64,000 nt of DNA. Source: Symsagittifera roscoffensis. Lineage: Eukaryota > Xenacoelomorpha > Acoela > Convolutidae. A program made the translations under genes and the position numbers. Position 1 is the stretch's first letter. Each line of letters begins with the position of its first letter. The stretch spans positions 18,095,802-18,159,801 of the forward strand of contig NC_087064.1 in assembly GCF_963678635.1 (NCBI RefSeq). Reading direction: 5' to 3'. Below are positions 20,565 to 30,884 of this stretch, piece by piece. The notes beneath the pieces were generated by a model, which was not told the DNA's origin, ran no database searches, and saw only the letters and a program-made list of their open reading frames with translations.

Positions 20565-22150
20565 AACTTTGTTCTGGGTTAGTAAGCGAACGTTGAAATG
20601 ATTCAGTTTTTTCAACATCTAAAGTTCAATGTTTGGGTGTTTTTGTGTTCAGTATGGAATCAATCTGATTATGGTAGATCATGCAGAGACCTAGATAGAT
20701 CTTTGTTGAAGATTTTTGACAGTAAATAGAAATTCAATTTAATTCCTTAAGTGTTTCAAGAACATTTTCCTTCAATTTAAGTTGTAAATTATAGGAAGAA
20801 AAAAATTCAACATAAAAACAGTCAAAAATCAAAAATGGCTTTTTATGTGTAATTTTTTAGTGTTTTTGTTATATTTTGATGATTTAAATGAAACTATAAG
20901 AAATTTCACATGTTTTGAGGATACTTTCGATGAAGTGAACACCACTCCGAGGCAAAATAATCGTTAATTGATACAATGATTCATCAAATTAGCTATTCTT
21001 TTTATTGAAACAAGCAAAATATATATAATGGAATTTAATAAATTATAAAGCATTAATGAATTCTCTACATTCATTATCTATCTAGAGGTAGTTGTCTTCA
21101 GCAAAACCTATAAATTTGATGTGGAAAAGTATTTTGAAAACTAAACAAGGTTTCTGCTGGAATTTTTAAAACAAGCTGACATTTTCACCAGAATCAGATC
21201 TACAAAATCTCAATTGATTTCATATGTAACATGAAGCGATTTTTGTCATATTGTCAAATTAGTAACTTTTGCTCTGGTTAGTTTCAATGTAATTCCATTT
21301 AGAAATTTGGCGGATTTCTAAAATTTTTGCTTGTTAAGTTGAGCTTTGGTTTCAAAAAACGGAAACTTTTAAGTGCAAACGTTGCTCTGGATTAGTAAGC
21401 GATCCTTGAAATGATACAAATTTTATCTCATCTAAAATTCGAGCAAATTGTTGTTCAAAACGGGATCAATCTGGAAATGGTTGATCTTGCAGAAACGAGT
21501 AGAGACCTGTGTTGATTTTTTTGTCAAAAAAGTAAAATCTTTTTAAAGTTCTTTCAAACTTTTGAGTTCGTTTTGCTCCAATTTAGGTTTTAAGTTACAG
21601 ATTAAGAAAAATCCTAATTTAAAAACAGTCAAACATCAAGTATTGGTCATTAAGTATAATTTATTTGATTTTTTGTTATCATTTATTGATCTAAGTAAAT
21701 TTTCATGAAAAATAAGACGTTTTAAGGATACTTTTTTTGAAGTGTAAACCATTCTGAGGCAGAAAAACTCGCTTAATTGATACAAAGATCCAAAACATTA
21801 TCTAAACTTCTTGCTAAAATCAAGCAAAACCTTCCACATGTACGATAATTATCTAGGCATCAATCGAAACTCTACTTTCAAGAGCCACATAGAGTTAGTT
21901 TGGTTAAGTAATTTTTATAGAAAATTTATTAAGTTTTCTTGCTATAAATTTAAGAGCAAACTGATATTTCACCAAAATCAGATACATAAAATGTCAAGGG
22001 ATATAATTTATGACTTGTAGCGATTCCTATAGACACACGCTGAAGTTGTTTTTTTTCTGCTCTGATTAGTTTCAATTTTATTTCAGTTGGAGAACTAGGC
22101 GGAATTGTAGAGTTTTTGTTTGATGAATTTTGCTTTGTTTAAAAAAAAAC
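20565..22150 (+). repeat. Old tandem duplication, unit ~800 bp
   Basis: 20565-21365 and 21370-22150 align along their length. Shared pieces are TTAGTAAGCGA, GATCAATCTG-like, CAGAGACCT, AAAAACAGTCAAA, AGGATACTTT, CCGAGGCA/CTGAGGCA, TTAATTGATACAA, TTTCACCA.AATCAGAT and GTTAGTTTCAAT. Identity is visibly lower than in the other duplications here, so it is older. Non-coding. Confidence 0.7.
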
Positions 22151-22936
22151 TAATCTGTTAATAGAGTTTATACCTGGATTTTGTTTTCCAAATTAATTTT
22201 CTAAAACAATTGTTCTTTTGGAAGCTTTCACATCAATCAGACTTTAAGAAAAGGATTTCCCTGAGGTTTTTATACTACAACCAGTAGATTGCTCGTCGGT
22301 TGCACATCTTATTCTTTCGAATGCACTCGAATTTACTTATTTTTACCAGCTGCGGTGTTTTCTATTTTGAATGGTTTATTTGACCCCAGCTATCTCCACC
22401 TTCAAAAAAGTAGCCTTCTTGGACCTTTTAAGGATTTTAACAGTTTTTTGACAATTGATAATTAACAGTTTTAAAAGCGGGGAAACTGATAAGTAATGAT
22501 CACAAAAGTTAAGTGTTTGCTACAATAACTTTTAGTAACAACTTAACAAGAAAACATTTTTCTGCTGAATGTAATCAAAAACAAAGAACAGAGTAATTTT
22601 TAGAGGTTTGCAGTTCTAATTTTACCTCTGCCAGCAAATTGGTTGATCAATTTATATTAATTTCCCCCTATATTCCGCAGTTCTGACTTAATTTTCCATG
22701 CAAGGTGAATTCAAAAGCAAAAACCTATACAAAACAGAAAACAGGAAAGACGAAAGCGAGATTTTAGGCTCGAAGTTTTCAGGTTTTTAGGGTACACAAA
22801 AACACAAACCAATTTTTAGGTTCGTTAATTCAATGGAATTATTTTCCTTATTTAACAAGGAACCAAAGTGTATTACAATATTTGAGCTTTTCTAAATAAT
22901 TAAATCTATATCTCTTCATTTTTCATTTTTAAACAG
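22151..22936. other. Intergenic or intronic, no gene recognised
   Basis: AT-rich. Contains a good acceptor-like tract (TTTCCCCCTATATTCCGCAG ending about 22680) followed 25 bases later by AAG/GTGAAT, which could be a tiny exon, but nothing confirms it. Confidence 0.3.
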
Positions 22937-23166
22937 TAAATTTAAATTTTTGTCCAAATTTATGGCGATCAAAAGCGATGAAAACAGCAATTTGATTCGT
23001 AAGAATAATGTCTTCCTAGTAGATCATGATTTGATACACTGTGAAAAAAAGTTCAAACTTGTTTGGGTTCAAATAAAACAGCGCAGGGCTGCGACTGCCG
23101 TTTTCTCGCAAGTTCAGCTGTTTACACTAAAAAATGCATATCCCAATCCTTCTAGTTTTCAAAAAG
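22937..23166 (+). CDS. Candidate exon, unrecognised gene
   Basis: After an acceptor-like TTTTTAAACAG, an open frame runs through ATGGCGATCAAAAGCGATG (Met near 22962) to AAAAAG/GTGTAT at 23166, and stays open to 23210. The frame is about 75 codons in very AT-rich DNA, and its codons are mixed in composition (LVWVQIKQRRAATAVFSQVQ). I do not recognise the protein. The best donor leaves phase 1, which does not match the phase-0 start of the next candidate exon at 23382. An intermediate exon (about 23318) or a different donor would be needed. It may be part of the same gene as 23382-23759 or a decayed one. Confidence 0.3.
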
Positions 23167-23381
23167 GTGTATTTGTTTTCAAACAAAAATACCATTTTGT
23201 GGAAGAGTAGAAAAAATTAGAAAATTTTACACCAGTAGTTATTTGCTACCATAATTTAATCAGAGAGTTCCGATTTTAGCCTGAAATTATGACTCTCTAA
23301 ATTTTTTATCTCATCAGATATTGAAATTTTTGAGTATTTTCGAAACAAAACTTCATTTAGAGTTTTCTGTTGTTTTCTCAG

Positions 23382-23759
23382 CCTTTCAATTTTAGCCTGA
23401 ATGATGATCCACAAAGTTACTTTAATCATTCCGAAAATGCCACGGATTTTTTCTATCTAAGGATGGGCAAAAACTTAATTGAAAGTTGTCCTGACATCGA
23501 GTTTTTATTGCGGGAGTTTTTAATTTATAATCTAGCAGGATCGAATCATACGATGCACGTTGCGCAAAAAGTATCTGACGCTTTTTTGACAAAGGTTTGT
23601 AAAAATTGACATCAATTGCAGATAGGCAATACAAAGATCATTTTCGAAATGAGAACAGACTTGATTATTCAATCAAACAATCATCAAATGGTCGACATTT
23701 TCGTGTTAAGCTGTCAAAAATTTAAGTCTTCCCAATCAGAATATTTTTCAAACAATTGA
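23382..23759 (+). CDS. Candidate two-exon coding segment with a 27-base intron
   Basis: After GTTGTTTTCTCAG, 71 codons run open from 23382 to ACAAAG/GTTTGT (23594). The 27 bases 23595-23621 begin GTTTGT, end ATTGCAG and contain an in-frame TGA. Reading resumes in the same phase at 23622 for 45 codons to TGA at 23757-23759. The product includes NLIESCPDIEFLLREFLIYN and MVDIFVLSCQKF; no family is recognised. About 116 open codons across the junction are unlikely by chance in this base composition. A 27-base intron is exceptionally short for an animal, so a pseudogene with a small insertion is the main alternative. Confidence 0.35.
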
Positions 23760-23813
23760 AAATGTTTGAAAATTTAGACGTCACCATGGTTCTTATTAAA
23801 AATAGTTTGAGCT

Positions 23814-24122
23814 ATTGTTGCATAGTACAATTTGAACTATAAGTATCACGCAGAGCAAGCCGACGGGAATTCGAACCGAAGGGACTTCAGGAGGAACTTC
23901 CATTCGGGTTTCGTTTATTGTTGCATAGTACAATTTAAACTATAAGTATCACGCAGAGCAAGCCGACGGGAATTCGAACCGAAGGGACTTCAGGAGGAAC
24001 TTCCATTCGGGTTTCGTTTATTGTTGCATAGTACAATTTAAACTATAAGTATCACGCAGAGCAAGCCGACGGGAATTCGAATCGAAGGGACTTCAGGAGG
24101 AACTTCCATTCGGGTTTCGTTT
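23814..24122 (+). repeat. Tandem array, exactly 3 x 103 bp
   Basis: Units start at 23814, 23917 and 24020, each beginning ATTGTTGCATAGTACAATTT and ending GGGTTTCGTTT, with only one or two substitutions among them. Each unit contains an imperfect inverted repeat (CGAACCGAAGGG against CCATTCGGGTTTCG) and the palindrome GGAACTTCC. The GC content is far above the flanks. The array abuts the 5' side of the Ty3/gypsy remnant. Confidence 0.95.
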
Positions 24123-24179
24123 ATGATTTAGAAGGTTATTGATAGAAAAGATTGAAAATAGACGCGGTCCTAGAAGTCG

Positions 24180-24850
24180 AACCACTCAAAACCCTCAAGC
24201 AACTAGGGTCGTTTATTGGCATTTTTAACCACCACCAAAGGTTCCTGCCTAATCCACACGTCCAAACCAACCAACTATGCCCTTCTCTTAAATTCAGTAA
24301 CAAGAATGAATTTGAGAGAGGTTAATTTCAACAAACTGCATTTAAAAATGAACTCGGTTTTATCGGAAACATCACAAAGATGTATCATTGTGACCAAAAC
24401 CCTCCAACGAGAGTCAACTGCGATGCAAATCATAGTGAACTGATTGCTGCCTCTGAACAGTAAAATGAAAGGGAGGTTTTTGCTTTGCACTTCTTGAACG
24501 ATCAAGGAAAAACATACAGAACGATTTAATTCAAGTTGCTTGCTTTTGTTTGGTCTTGCGAACATTTTTGGAATTACTTTCACGGAAGTCACTTTGAAGT
24601 ACAGACGGACAACAAGGCAGTTATCGCAGCGTTCAAAACAAACCGGGTGAACAGAAACCAGCAGTCCCGACTGCCACTCTAGCGGATCGGCTATGACCCT
24701 TTGACTTCTTCGTCATTCAAATCTCGGGTAGTAAGTTGGTAATAATTGATCAATTTTCCCGGTTTCCTATGTTCGAAGCTCTGAAACCGTGTGATTTCGA
24801 CAAACCATATAAAAAGAAGTGCTTTGATAATTTTTCTAGCCATGCTACTT
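24180..24850 (+). pseudogene. Ty3/gypsy pol fragment: RT end, RNase H, integrase scrap
   Basis: KTLKQLGSFIGIFNHHQRFL is the RT thumb motif shared by Ty3/gypsy elements. LLAFVWSCEHFWNYFHGSHF then VQTDNKAVIAAFK is RNase H with its Asp-containing TDNKA motif, and QQSRLPL follows. The sequence then jumps to IIDQFSRFPMFEALKPCDFD, resembling the integrase D..SR(F/Y)P core, so the region between RNase H and the core is deleted. Several stops and frame changes are present. It encodes no working protein. Confidence 0.7.
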
Positions 24851-25361
24851 CGTGGACAGCTGGATTGAAAGCCCCACCAATAATTGTCATTTTTTTCCCA
24901 ATACTAAGTCACGTACCACATTATATACCGAATTCCAGCTGTTATCTTATCTCGACCGATTCACCAAATATCGCAAATTCGGTGGCCATTATGTTCCTCA
25001 ATTCGATGGCCATTTCAAATTTGACCAATCGAATTTTGAAAAAGTGCTGGCTTCAAGCCACATGAGGGCGCTCGATTCCGAGTGTTAATTATCCTAGTAC
25101 AAATTCAAAAAGTATTAAGTTCGTAAAGAATAACAAATCCTTAGATGGCAAGAAAACAATGATTATATTCTCGTCCAACCAAATTTGAAAAACTAATGCC
25201 TTCCATTTGACCAAAACAGTTTCAACCTCAAAAGTCATATTGCCATTAGAGGGATACAAATTGCGTGATTTCCTTCTCAACCAATCAATGGATGACAATT
25301 TTCAAGTAGAGCCGCCACTAGAGGGCCACTTATATTATTCACATTTTCAGGTACAATCAAA

Positions 25362-25571
25362 TTGCAGATTTCTAATTTATCCACAGTTGCCACTTTCTCA
25401 GCATTTTTGCCAATTCTGCTGCAAATTCTCAATTTTTTTCTCACACTATTAGTCTCAATATTGCTCTTCCGGTTGATCGACGAACTGTATCTCTATTTCG
25501 GTAGAACTAGTTATAGCAGCATGTATTTCATCTCTGCCTGGCTTTTTCTGGTTTTCGTGGAACCCAGATGA
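25362..25571 (+). CDS. Hydrophobic ORF downstream of pol, possibly env-like remnant
   Basis: This open stretch encodes a long hydrophobic run (about residues 12-39: FLPILLQILNFFLTLLVSIL) followed by charged residues and a second hydrophobic stretch near the end (FISAWLFLVFV). Only a TTG starts the frame, so it is likely the tail of a longer or spliced ORF. Its position after pol in an LTR element is where an envelope-type protein would sit. No cleavage site, cysteine pattern or family motif supports that, so the call rests on position and hydrophobicity only. Confidence 0.25.
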   Translation: MQISNLSTVATFSAFLPILLQILNFFLTLLVSILLFRLIDELYLYFGRTSYSSMYFISAWLFLVFVEPR

Positions 25572-26630
25572 CAAATTTGAAAGTATACTAAGCAAATTCG
25601 TCCATTCGGACAGGCTTTAGTTTGTGGCGAATAGGTCGCATTAGCCAATCAGATCGAGAGCAGTTCGTCTTCGGCGGTTCTAGAGGTATTTTACGCCCGG
25701 GTGCTCGGTAGTTTTCGGTCACTTCGATTGAGAGCAGCAAATTTAAAACGTACAAGTTGCCGCCCCGAGAAGTGACGCTCAGTTTAGTTATCCTGAAAAA
25801 TCAATTCTTACAAGGAACAAAAAGTTACTGTCAGATCTGGTGGCAATTCTTATCGCAAATGTTTTGGCAGAGCTTACAGACTAATAAATATTACAAAGGG
25901 TTGATGCGTATGTGCAAACTTTTTGTCAGTATTCGATCATGGTGAACATAGTAAACAACCGGATAGCTATTGCGAACGTTCTTTAGAAGGCAAAACTTGC
26001 ACGGCCCCATCGTTCCCACAAAGGGCAGTTGGCTATAGTCGCCGAATGTATCGAGACATCGTGGAAAAAAGCATAGATTGCCCATATTGTAGCAGTTTCG
26101 TTAATCAGCAATTGGAGTGAGGTCTTCTCAGTGCCATGTCCCGCAGAGGTCAATGTGACAGCCAGCCGAGGATCGAAGTGGTCGGCGAGGGGCAGTTAAG
26201 CCCTTTGGTGTCACTCTATTTGCAGAAACCCCACACTACAAGGCCTAAAGAACAACTTGCCAAGGCACTTGGTTTGCACTTAAGAAAACGGTCTTATCTT
26301 CAAAATTTTGACCGAGGGAAACCAAGTTGTCGCAGCGATTCTCCGTTCAAATTTGTCAGCAGGGATTTTACAGTTCAGGAATCAGATGCAATCCGAGCAA
26401 GTTCCGTCATTGTCGAGCTCTAAAGGCAAACAGGCTTCACCGTCCAAAGAGGGTCGTTTTCTTCACCCGATGACAGTCGTCCTCTTCATCAGCTGGGAAC
26501 AACTCGCACCATAACCGCAGCCATGACAGTACTACTCCTGATTCTTCCAAAATCAATCACTCTACAAGCCGCATCAACTCTGCTCCAAAGACTAAGAAAG
26601 CCCAAGGAAATCTTGGTCGAGGAGGCTTAA
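25572..26630 (+). other. Post-pol region, unrecognised open pieces
   Basis: This stretch is markedly GC-richer than the window average. Overlapping open pieces occur at 25757-25945, 25923-26120 and 26136-26423 (with LGLHLRKRSYLQNF and FKFVSRDFTVQESDAIR). None has a recognisable domain. The composition and its position inside the LTR element suggest decayed element coding sequence. Confidence 0.35.
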
Positions 26631-26966
26631 TCTGTCTCTCCGGGAATTGGTCCCGAATATAACTGTTCTAGTCCGGTTGTAGACCTTACCGTCTCATCGC
26701 CAGCACCTGGTGGCCTTCAGGACAGCCCTCCGTTGATGCTAAGATGCTCCAATTTTATTATGATTTCGTCGGATGATGAAATCCAAATTTCAAATAACAG
26801 AACAATGCAGTTCCAAACTGTCCCGAACAAAGCAGCTCTAAACTGTCCCAAACAAATCAGTTTTAATTCGGTGGTAGACCTTACCGTCACATCGCCAACA
26901 TCTGGGGGCCCTCTTGACGTTCATCCACCGATGTTGACATGCTCCGGCTCGGATGATGAAACTTAA
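26631..26966 (+). CDS. ORF with duplicated VVDLTV (SUMO-interacting-like) motifs
   Basis: The frame is open from just after a TAA at 26628 to the TAA at 26964-26966 (111 codons). It holds an internal repeat of 65 codons: SSPVVDLTVSSPAPGG (VVDLTV at 26676-26693) and FNSVVDLTVTSPTSGG (26871-26888). Each is followed by a PP.ML.CS segment and an acidic SSDDE or SDDET. The V-V-D-L-T-V core followed by Ser-Pro and acidic residues has the form of a SUMO-interacting motif. It probably belongs to the LTR element's accessory region. Its function is unknown and no start codon is obvious before 26733. Confidence 0.35.
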   Translation, partial: SVSPGIGPEYNCSSPVVDLTVSSPAPGGLQDSPPLMLRCSNFIMISSDDEIQISNNRTMQFQTVPNKAALNCPKQISFNSVVDLTVTSPTSGGPLDVHPPMLTCSGSDDET

Positions 26967-27214
26967 TCTTCAAGTAAATCTCAAGTTTTTGGATATCCAT
27001 AGTTCCTTCTCCGTTGACCAAAGTCGAAGCTACTTATCGTTTCGGGGGATCCGATGGGGCCGAAACTTATTCATCTAGGACATCCTCACGTTAAAAGAGA
27101 GACAACTTTTTACAGTAGTCCAAATCGTCATTCGGTCAGAGAGGTCAAACAAAGCAATCCCAGCCAGCACAACTCCAAATTTTCAGTCCTGAAGTAATCT
27201 CTCCGGGCAAACTG

Positions 27215-27469
27215 GTGCGCAGTCCATCTCTGGCGAGCAGTCATTTCGGGAGCATACCCGGGGCAAAGCGCCCCAAGAACCACAAGGCTATTAGGGCTAT
27301 TCGAGGAAGTTCATCCGCTTTCCGCAGTCAGCATCGGAGAATCCGTTCCGTCGGAGCGACATGTTGGAATTTTCCTAGTCATATGAACTCGCTTCATAAA
27401 TTTTTGTTCTTTCTCCGTCAATTCCGCTGGTTTACCACATTCTGTATCGGTTTCGAATCATCATTTTAA
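27215..27469 (+). CDS. Small Arg/Ser-rich ORF before the polypurine tract
   Basis: An 84-codon frame, basic in its first half (GAKRPKNHKAIRAIRGSSSA, then SQHRRIRSVG) and hydrophobic-aromatic at its end (FLFFLRQFRWFTTFCIGF). It ends 66 bases before the polypurine tract, so it would be the last coding piece of the LTR element. Not recognised; it could equally be a chance frame in the GC-richer DNA. Confidence 0.25.
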   Translation: MRSPSLASSHFGSIPGAKRPKNHKAIRAIRGSSSAFRSQHRRIRSVGATCWNFPSHMNSLHKFLFFLRQFRWFTTFCIGFESSF

Positions 27470-27535
27470 GTAAACATACATGTTTTGCCTTAATTTTAGT
27501 TAGCATTCATATGACCAATCCCAAAATTTTCTCCT

Positions 27536-27737
27536 AGAGGAGGAAATGTAGTGCAACGTAGATCGTGAACGTATTATCACGTCTCCTAATTTAATTTGAG
27601 TGTATGTTCACTCGGATTCCAAGTTCATTGACGAGCTGTCAAATCACTAATTACGTTGGTGCTAAACTATACGTCCTCACTCTTTGTCAATTTATGTAAG
27701 ATTTTAGTTGAAATCTCGATTCGTTTGCTTATTATTG
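27536..27737 (+). repeat. Polypurine tract and 3' LTR (truncated)
   Basis: PPT AGAGGAGGAAA at 27536-27546 is followed directly by TGTAGTGCAACG at 27547, the usual TG start of an LTR. The LTR runs at least to about 27737, where family Z begins, so its CA end is not visible. No second copy of it lies in the window. Confidence 0.6.
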
Positions 27738-28265
27738 TTCCGACTTTCGATACGAAAGTAACGGAATATTTGTGCTCGGGGTGGGTTTTTTTTTCTTCAG
27801 ACAAATTTCGACTTTTTAACTAGCCATTTTTGACGGAATTTTTTAATATCATTCGAAAGGTATTGTTGTCTTGAGCTGAAATTTGAAAAGATATTTCACC
27901 TGTGATCTTTTTTCGTAAAGTTATGGGGGTTTAAAGGTTGCCATTTTGGCCAATTTGGGACAATTAACGCGCGATATATTTCGCGCTATTAACGCGTAAG
28001 CGGAGAGTTAATCCGTCTTAGAAATCGTTCCAAATTGGTTTAACGAAGCTTATTTGCCATAATTGACTTGTTACAAGTAGCGAAATCTATCCTTTTGGAC
28101 TTTATATGGCGTGTGGGGGGGATGATTTTTATTTAAAAAAAATCAAATTTAAAAAAAAATTTAATTTTGTTTTATTACTTTTAATTTTTTAATGTTATTA
28201 CTGCTCCATAAACCTTAATAGGCAGTCGGAACATTCAGGGCTTCGCCCTAATACGAGCAGTCTTG
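27738..28265 (-). repeat. Family Z repeat, copy Z1 (~530 bp)
   Basis: The reverse complement of Z3 and Z4 (37.9 and 38.7 kb). One end is TTTCGATACGAAAGTAACGG, the other is GGGCTTCGCCCT...ATACGAGCAGTCTTG. The centre is a CpG-rich imperfect palindrome (27964-27998: TTAACGCGCGATATATTTCG and following) in otherwise AT-rich DNA. It is inserted in or at the edge of the gypsy 3' LTR. Non-autonomous element of unknown type. Confidence 0.85.
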
Positions 28266-28978
28266 TTTATATTACAAGATGAAATAAAGTCTTGATCTTA
28301 GTTTTGCGATCTAAAGTTCCTCAAGGTACCACATAGACAATCTACATTCCTTAAATTTTGTTTGAATAAATAAAAAATTCATTTTGGCAGAGTTTGTTAT
28401 GTCGAAGATGAAAGGGGTATAGCACCCCTATTAGTAATTTTTACATAGACTTTTTATATAGACTAATTTTGAGAAGAGGGGGTTTGGCGAAAAACAAACC
28501 ATTTTTTAATTTTGCAGAAAAAAAATAAAGTTTACCTGATCAGTCAAATCAACTGTACTTTAAAAAACGGCTGAAATGTTTGCTCTTTCTCAGCGCCAGG
28601 TAAAACCTAATGCCAATGAGATCTGTCTAAATTCTCTCTCTGACTTTTTTAAAAGTTACCTTTTCAAAATAGCATCCAATTTTTTAAATCAAAATAGACA
28701 TAAACACAAGAGTATACAAAATATATGAGCCGCATTTAAATAAAGATACTGCTGAGAAGCCCTTCTTTAGGTTCAGAAAATCTCGCAAATTCGAATCTTT
28801 TTTGAATATTTACTTTTTTGTGTCCTCATATTTTTCAAAAATATTTAAATCAAACATATATTTAAATACGCTTGAATTAGCCTGAAAAGACATCAAATGG
28901 GGCCAAGCTTTTAAGGAAGGGCTTTTTAAATCAACACAGGTTTTTGTAAAAAAAAATTAAATACTTTTCTGGTTTGTA
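28266..28978. other. STARD3 3' flank, includes probable 3' UTR
   Basis: AT-rich sequence beyond the STARD3 stop codon on the minus strand. No other gene is seen. A small hairpin GGGGTATAGCACCCC lies near 28418-28432. The polyadenylation site could not be placed with confidence. Confidence 0.4.
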
Positions 28979-29697
28979 TCAGGCGCTGCTGGAATTCTGT
29001 TTACTGGTTGTTTTCGATTGATTGTTGCTTATTGCTGGCTCTTTTTTTGATATCTTGTGTTCTTTTGACGTGTTTTCGTTCAGTTTTTTCACCCTGAATT
29101 GCAGACACTCCGCATATGTCAAGAGACTTTGGGTGATGGCTTTGTCAACTCTGAATTGAGCTATCCAGCTTTTGATATCCGTCGACATGAATTTAATCAT
29201 TTCACATTTATTGCAGTCATTTTCTATCCTTTTGATGATGAAGCCCAAAATTTTATACTCGCCTCGTGTCAAGCACGGCAACGCATTTTCGTCGCTTTCA
29301 TTCAAATCGTGCGTTTCCGGCAACCCTTCGCGAGCAGCAATGTCTTCAGGCGAGTAAGTTATGGACGAGCCGAACGAGTAAAATGTGTTTTCGAGAGTGG
29401 CCGAGCGCATCGACACGACGAACTCTCGTTTGGCGATGCTTCGTCGTCCTTCAATCTCATTGGTCACGAGTCGTAATACTTTCGTGCATTCGCCGAACGA
29501 GTGGAGTACAGTGATAGAGTCTATAGTTTTATCCCAGGAGGGAATGAACGCATAGTTTGTGAGTTCGTTCTCTAATTGTTCGGGTGATAAGTTAATAATC
29601 ATCTCTAGTTTATAAACTCTGCCTAGTTCGGGCATCTGTTTAATACACACGCATGTTCCATATGCTCCACATTCTTCCAATTTCCACTCCTCGGCAG
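28979..29697 (-). CDS. STARD3: STARD3-like gene, exon 2: START lipid-transfer domain
   Basis: The exon opens after acceptor TTTTTTTTCTTCAG (AG at 29699-29698) and ends at TGA 28979-28981. It encodes AEEWKLEE, then the START domain: LGRVYKLEMIINLSPEQLEN, WDKTIDSITVL (human STAR/STARD3 have WN.TV....VL), KREFVVSMRSA (START RDFV position, with Arg kept), and the C-terminal amphipathic helix AITQSLLTYAECLQFRVKKL. START binds sterol in a hydrophobic tunnel; in STARD3 it moves cholesterol between ER and endosome. A 35-residue Lys/Ser/Asn-rich tail follows, absent from vertebrate STARD3. Exon 2 starts two bases into a codon, matching exon 1, which ends one base into it. The match is to STARD1/STARD3 rather than other START groups, because exon 1 adds a MENTAL domain. 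Confidence 0.92.
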
Positions 29698-29928
29698 CTG
29701 AAGAAAAAAAAATATTTATCTTTCCTATTTCTTTTATTTTCAACGGGCGAAAAAATTGATGCAAATTTCATTTATGGGCTGTAGATAGAATTAACATCAA
29801 TAACTTCACAAAACGCTATCAGAAAAAAAATTGTGGACAAGGAAGCTTTTGCATACTAAATGAGCAGAAAAGCCAAATAATCAATCGATAATTTGCTCAA
29901 ATTTATTTTTGCTCCCAAAACGAAAAAA

Positions 29929-30264
29929 CGGATCTGGGAATTTCTCGAGGGGAGATGATTTTCAAAAAATTTTCGAAATTTTTGTCGACTTTTTTAAAGG
30001 TCGACCAAGTTGGTTTTCTGAGCGCTCCCAGAACCCTGAAAGACCCTATTTGACCAACAATTTTGCGCAGCAAGCAAATTTTTGAAAAAAGGTCTCAAAA
30101 CTGCGTTTTTTTGGCGCTCGATGCCCTTGAAAATTAGTATATATTGGCGCCCTTAGAAAAACTTTGGAGTTGGTCGGTCTAAAATGGATGTCATAAGAAT
30201 GGATGGACCCTTTGGTTCGTGAGGGGGTCGAGTCCCTGAGAGGGAGCACCTAAATTCACCCCTG
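29929..30264 (+). mobile_element. hAT-type MITE, family W copy W1 (degenerate ends)
   Basis: It runs from CGGATCTGGGAATTTCTCG to TAAATTCACCCCTG, matching W5 (62214-62610) in order: GTCGACTTTTTT.AGGTCGACC, GAGCGCTCCCA, GGCGCCCTTAG, GGTCGAGTCCCTGAG. The outer CAGGGG of the left end has decayed and no target duplication is visible. It lies inside the STARD3 intron. A minus-strand frame across it is not a gene. Confidence 0.8.
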
Positions 30265-30884
30265 ATCGCATGTATACATGTAAAAAAACTAGTACATCAA
30301 AAAATATTGAAAAGAGTTCATTGTTCCATTATATTGCAGCCTATCTTTGACTTTATCTGCATGAAAAAATGGAATTGTAATTTGTAACTTTTTAATTTGG
30401 CCATTCACAGATTTGGGAAGAAACAACGACCTAACTGGAATTTTTCATGCAAAGTTAGGTAACAAAAACTTCATGAAAGGTCTTGTGATATAAAAAACCG
30501 TTTTATTTTTTATTCGGATTTATTTTAAAGTAAAATAAAGTTATCGCCATTTCGAGAACGTTTCTGTTTTTTTTAGACTGAATTGTTGAATTTTTAGAAG
30601 GGTCCTAATGCCTCAAGACACTCAAAGCTTATTGTTTTTTTTTTTCAGAAAAAACTAATCATATTAAAGCTATTGTACTCTGATACTATTTCGATTTTGA
30701 ATCAGCCAATTTTTACAGCCCACAAAAACTATTGAAAAGATTTTCTGAGACACATGTGAACGGACCCTGAGACAAATGTGAACAGCAAAAAAATTGTTAG
30801 CGTGGTTTGTAAATTTATCAACTACCCGCAATAAATGGAGTGGCCTGAAATTTTTTTATTATTATGTCATTATTGAGTTTTTTT

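Larger units (their letters stand above)
24150..27737 (+). mobile_element. Ty3/gypsy-like LTR retrotransposon remnant with 3' LTR
   Basis: The order is RT thumb, RNase H, a scrap resembling an integrase core (about 24150-24850), then ~2.5 kb of GC-richer, partly open sequence, then polypurine tract AGAGGAGGAAA (27536-27546) immediately followed by TGTAGTGCAACG, a typical LTR start. The LTR is cut at about 27737 by a family Z repeat. No 5' LTR, gag or protease is seen; the 5' part is missing. The order pol, extra region, PPT, LTR suggests that an env-like or accessory region was present. Confidence 0.65.

Noticed and set aside
23814-24122. B-box-like GGTTCGAATTCC on the minus strand in each 103 bp unit, suggesting a tRNA array
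   Set aside because: There is one extra base in the B box, the T stem does not pair and no A box is at the right distance.
25690-25760. Possible 5' LTR and PBS (GTTGCCGCCCCGAGAAG) before 25.75 kb
   Set aside because: The PBS-like string lacks the TGG start, and the surrounding sequence does not match the 3' LTR start at 27547.
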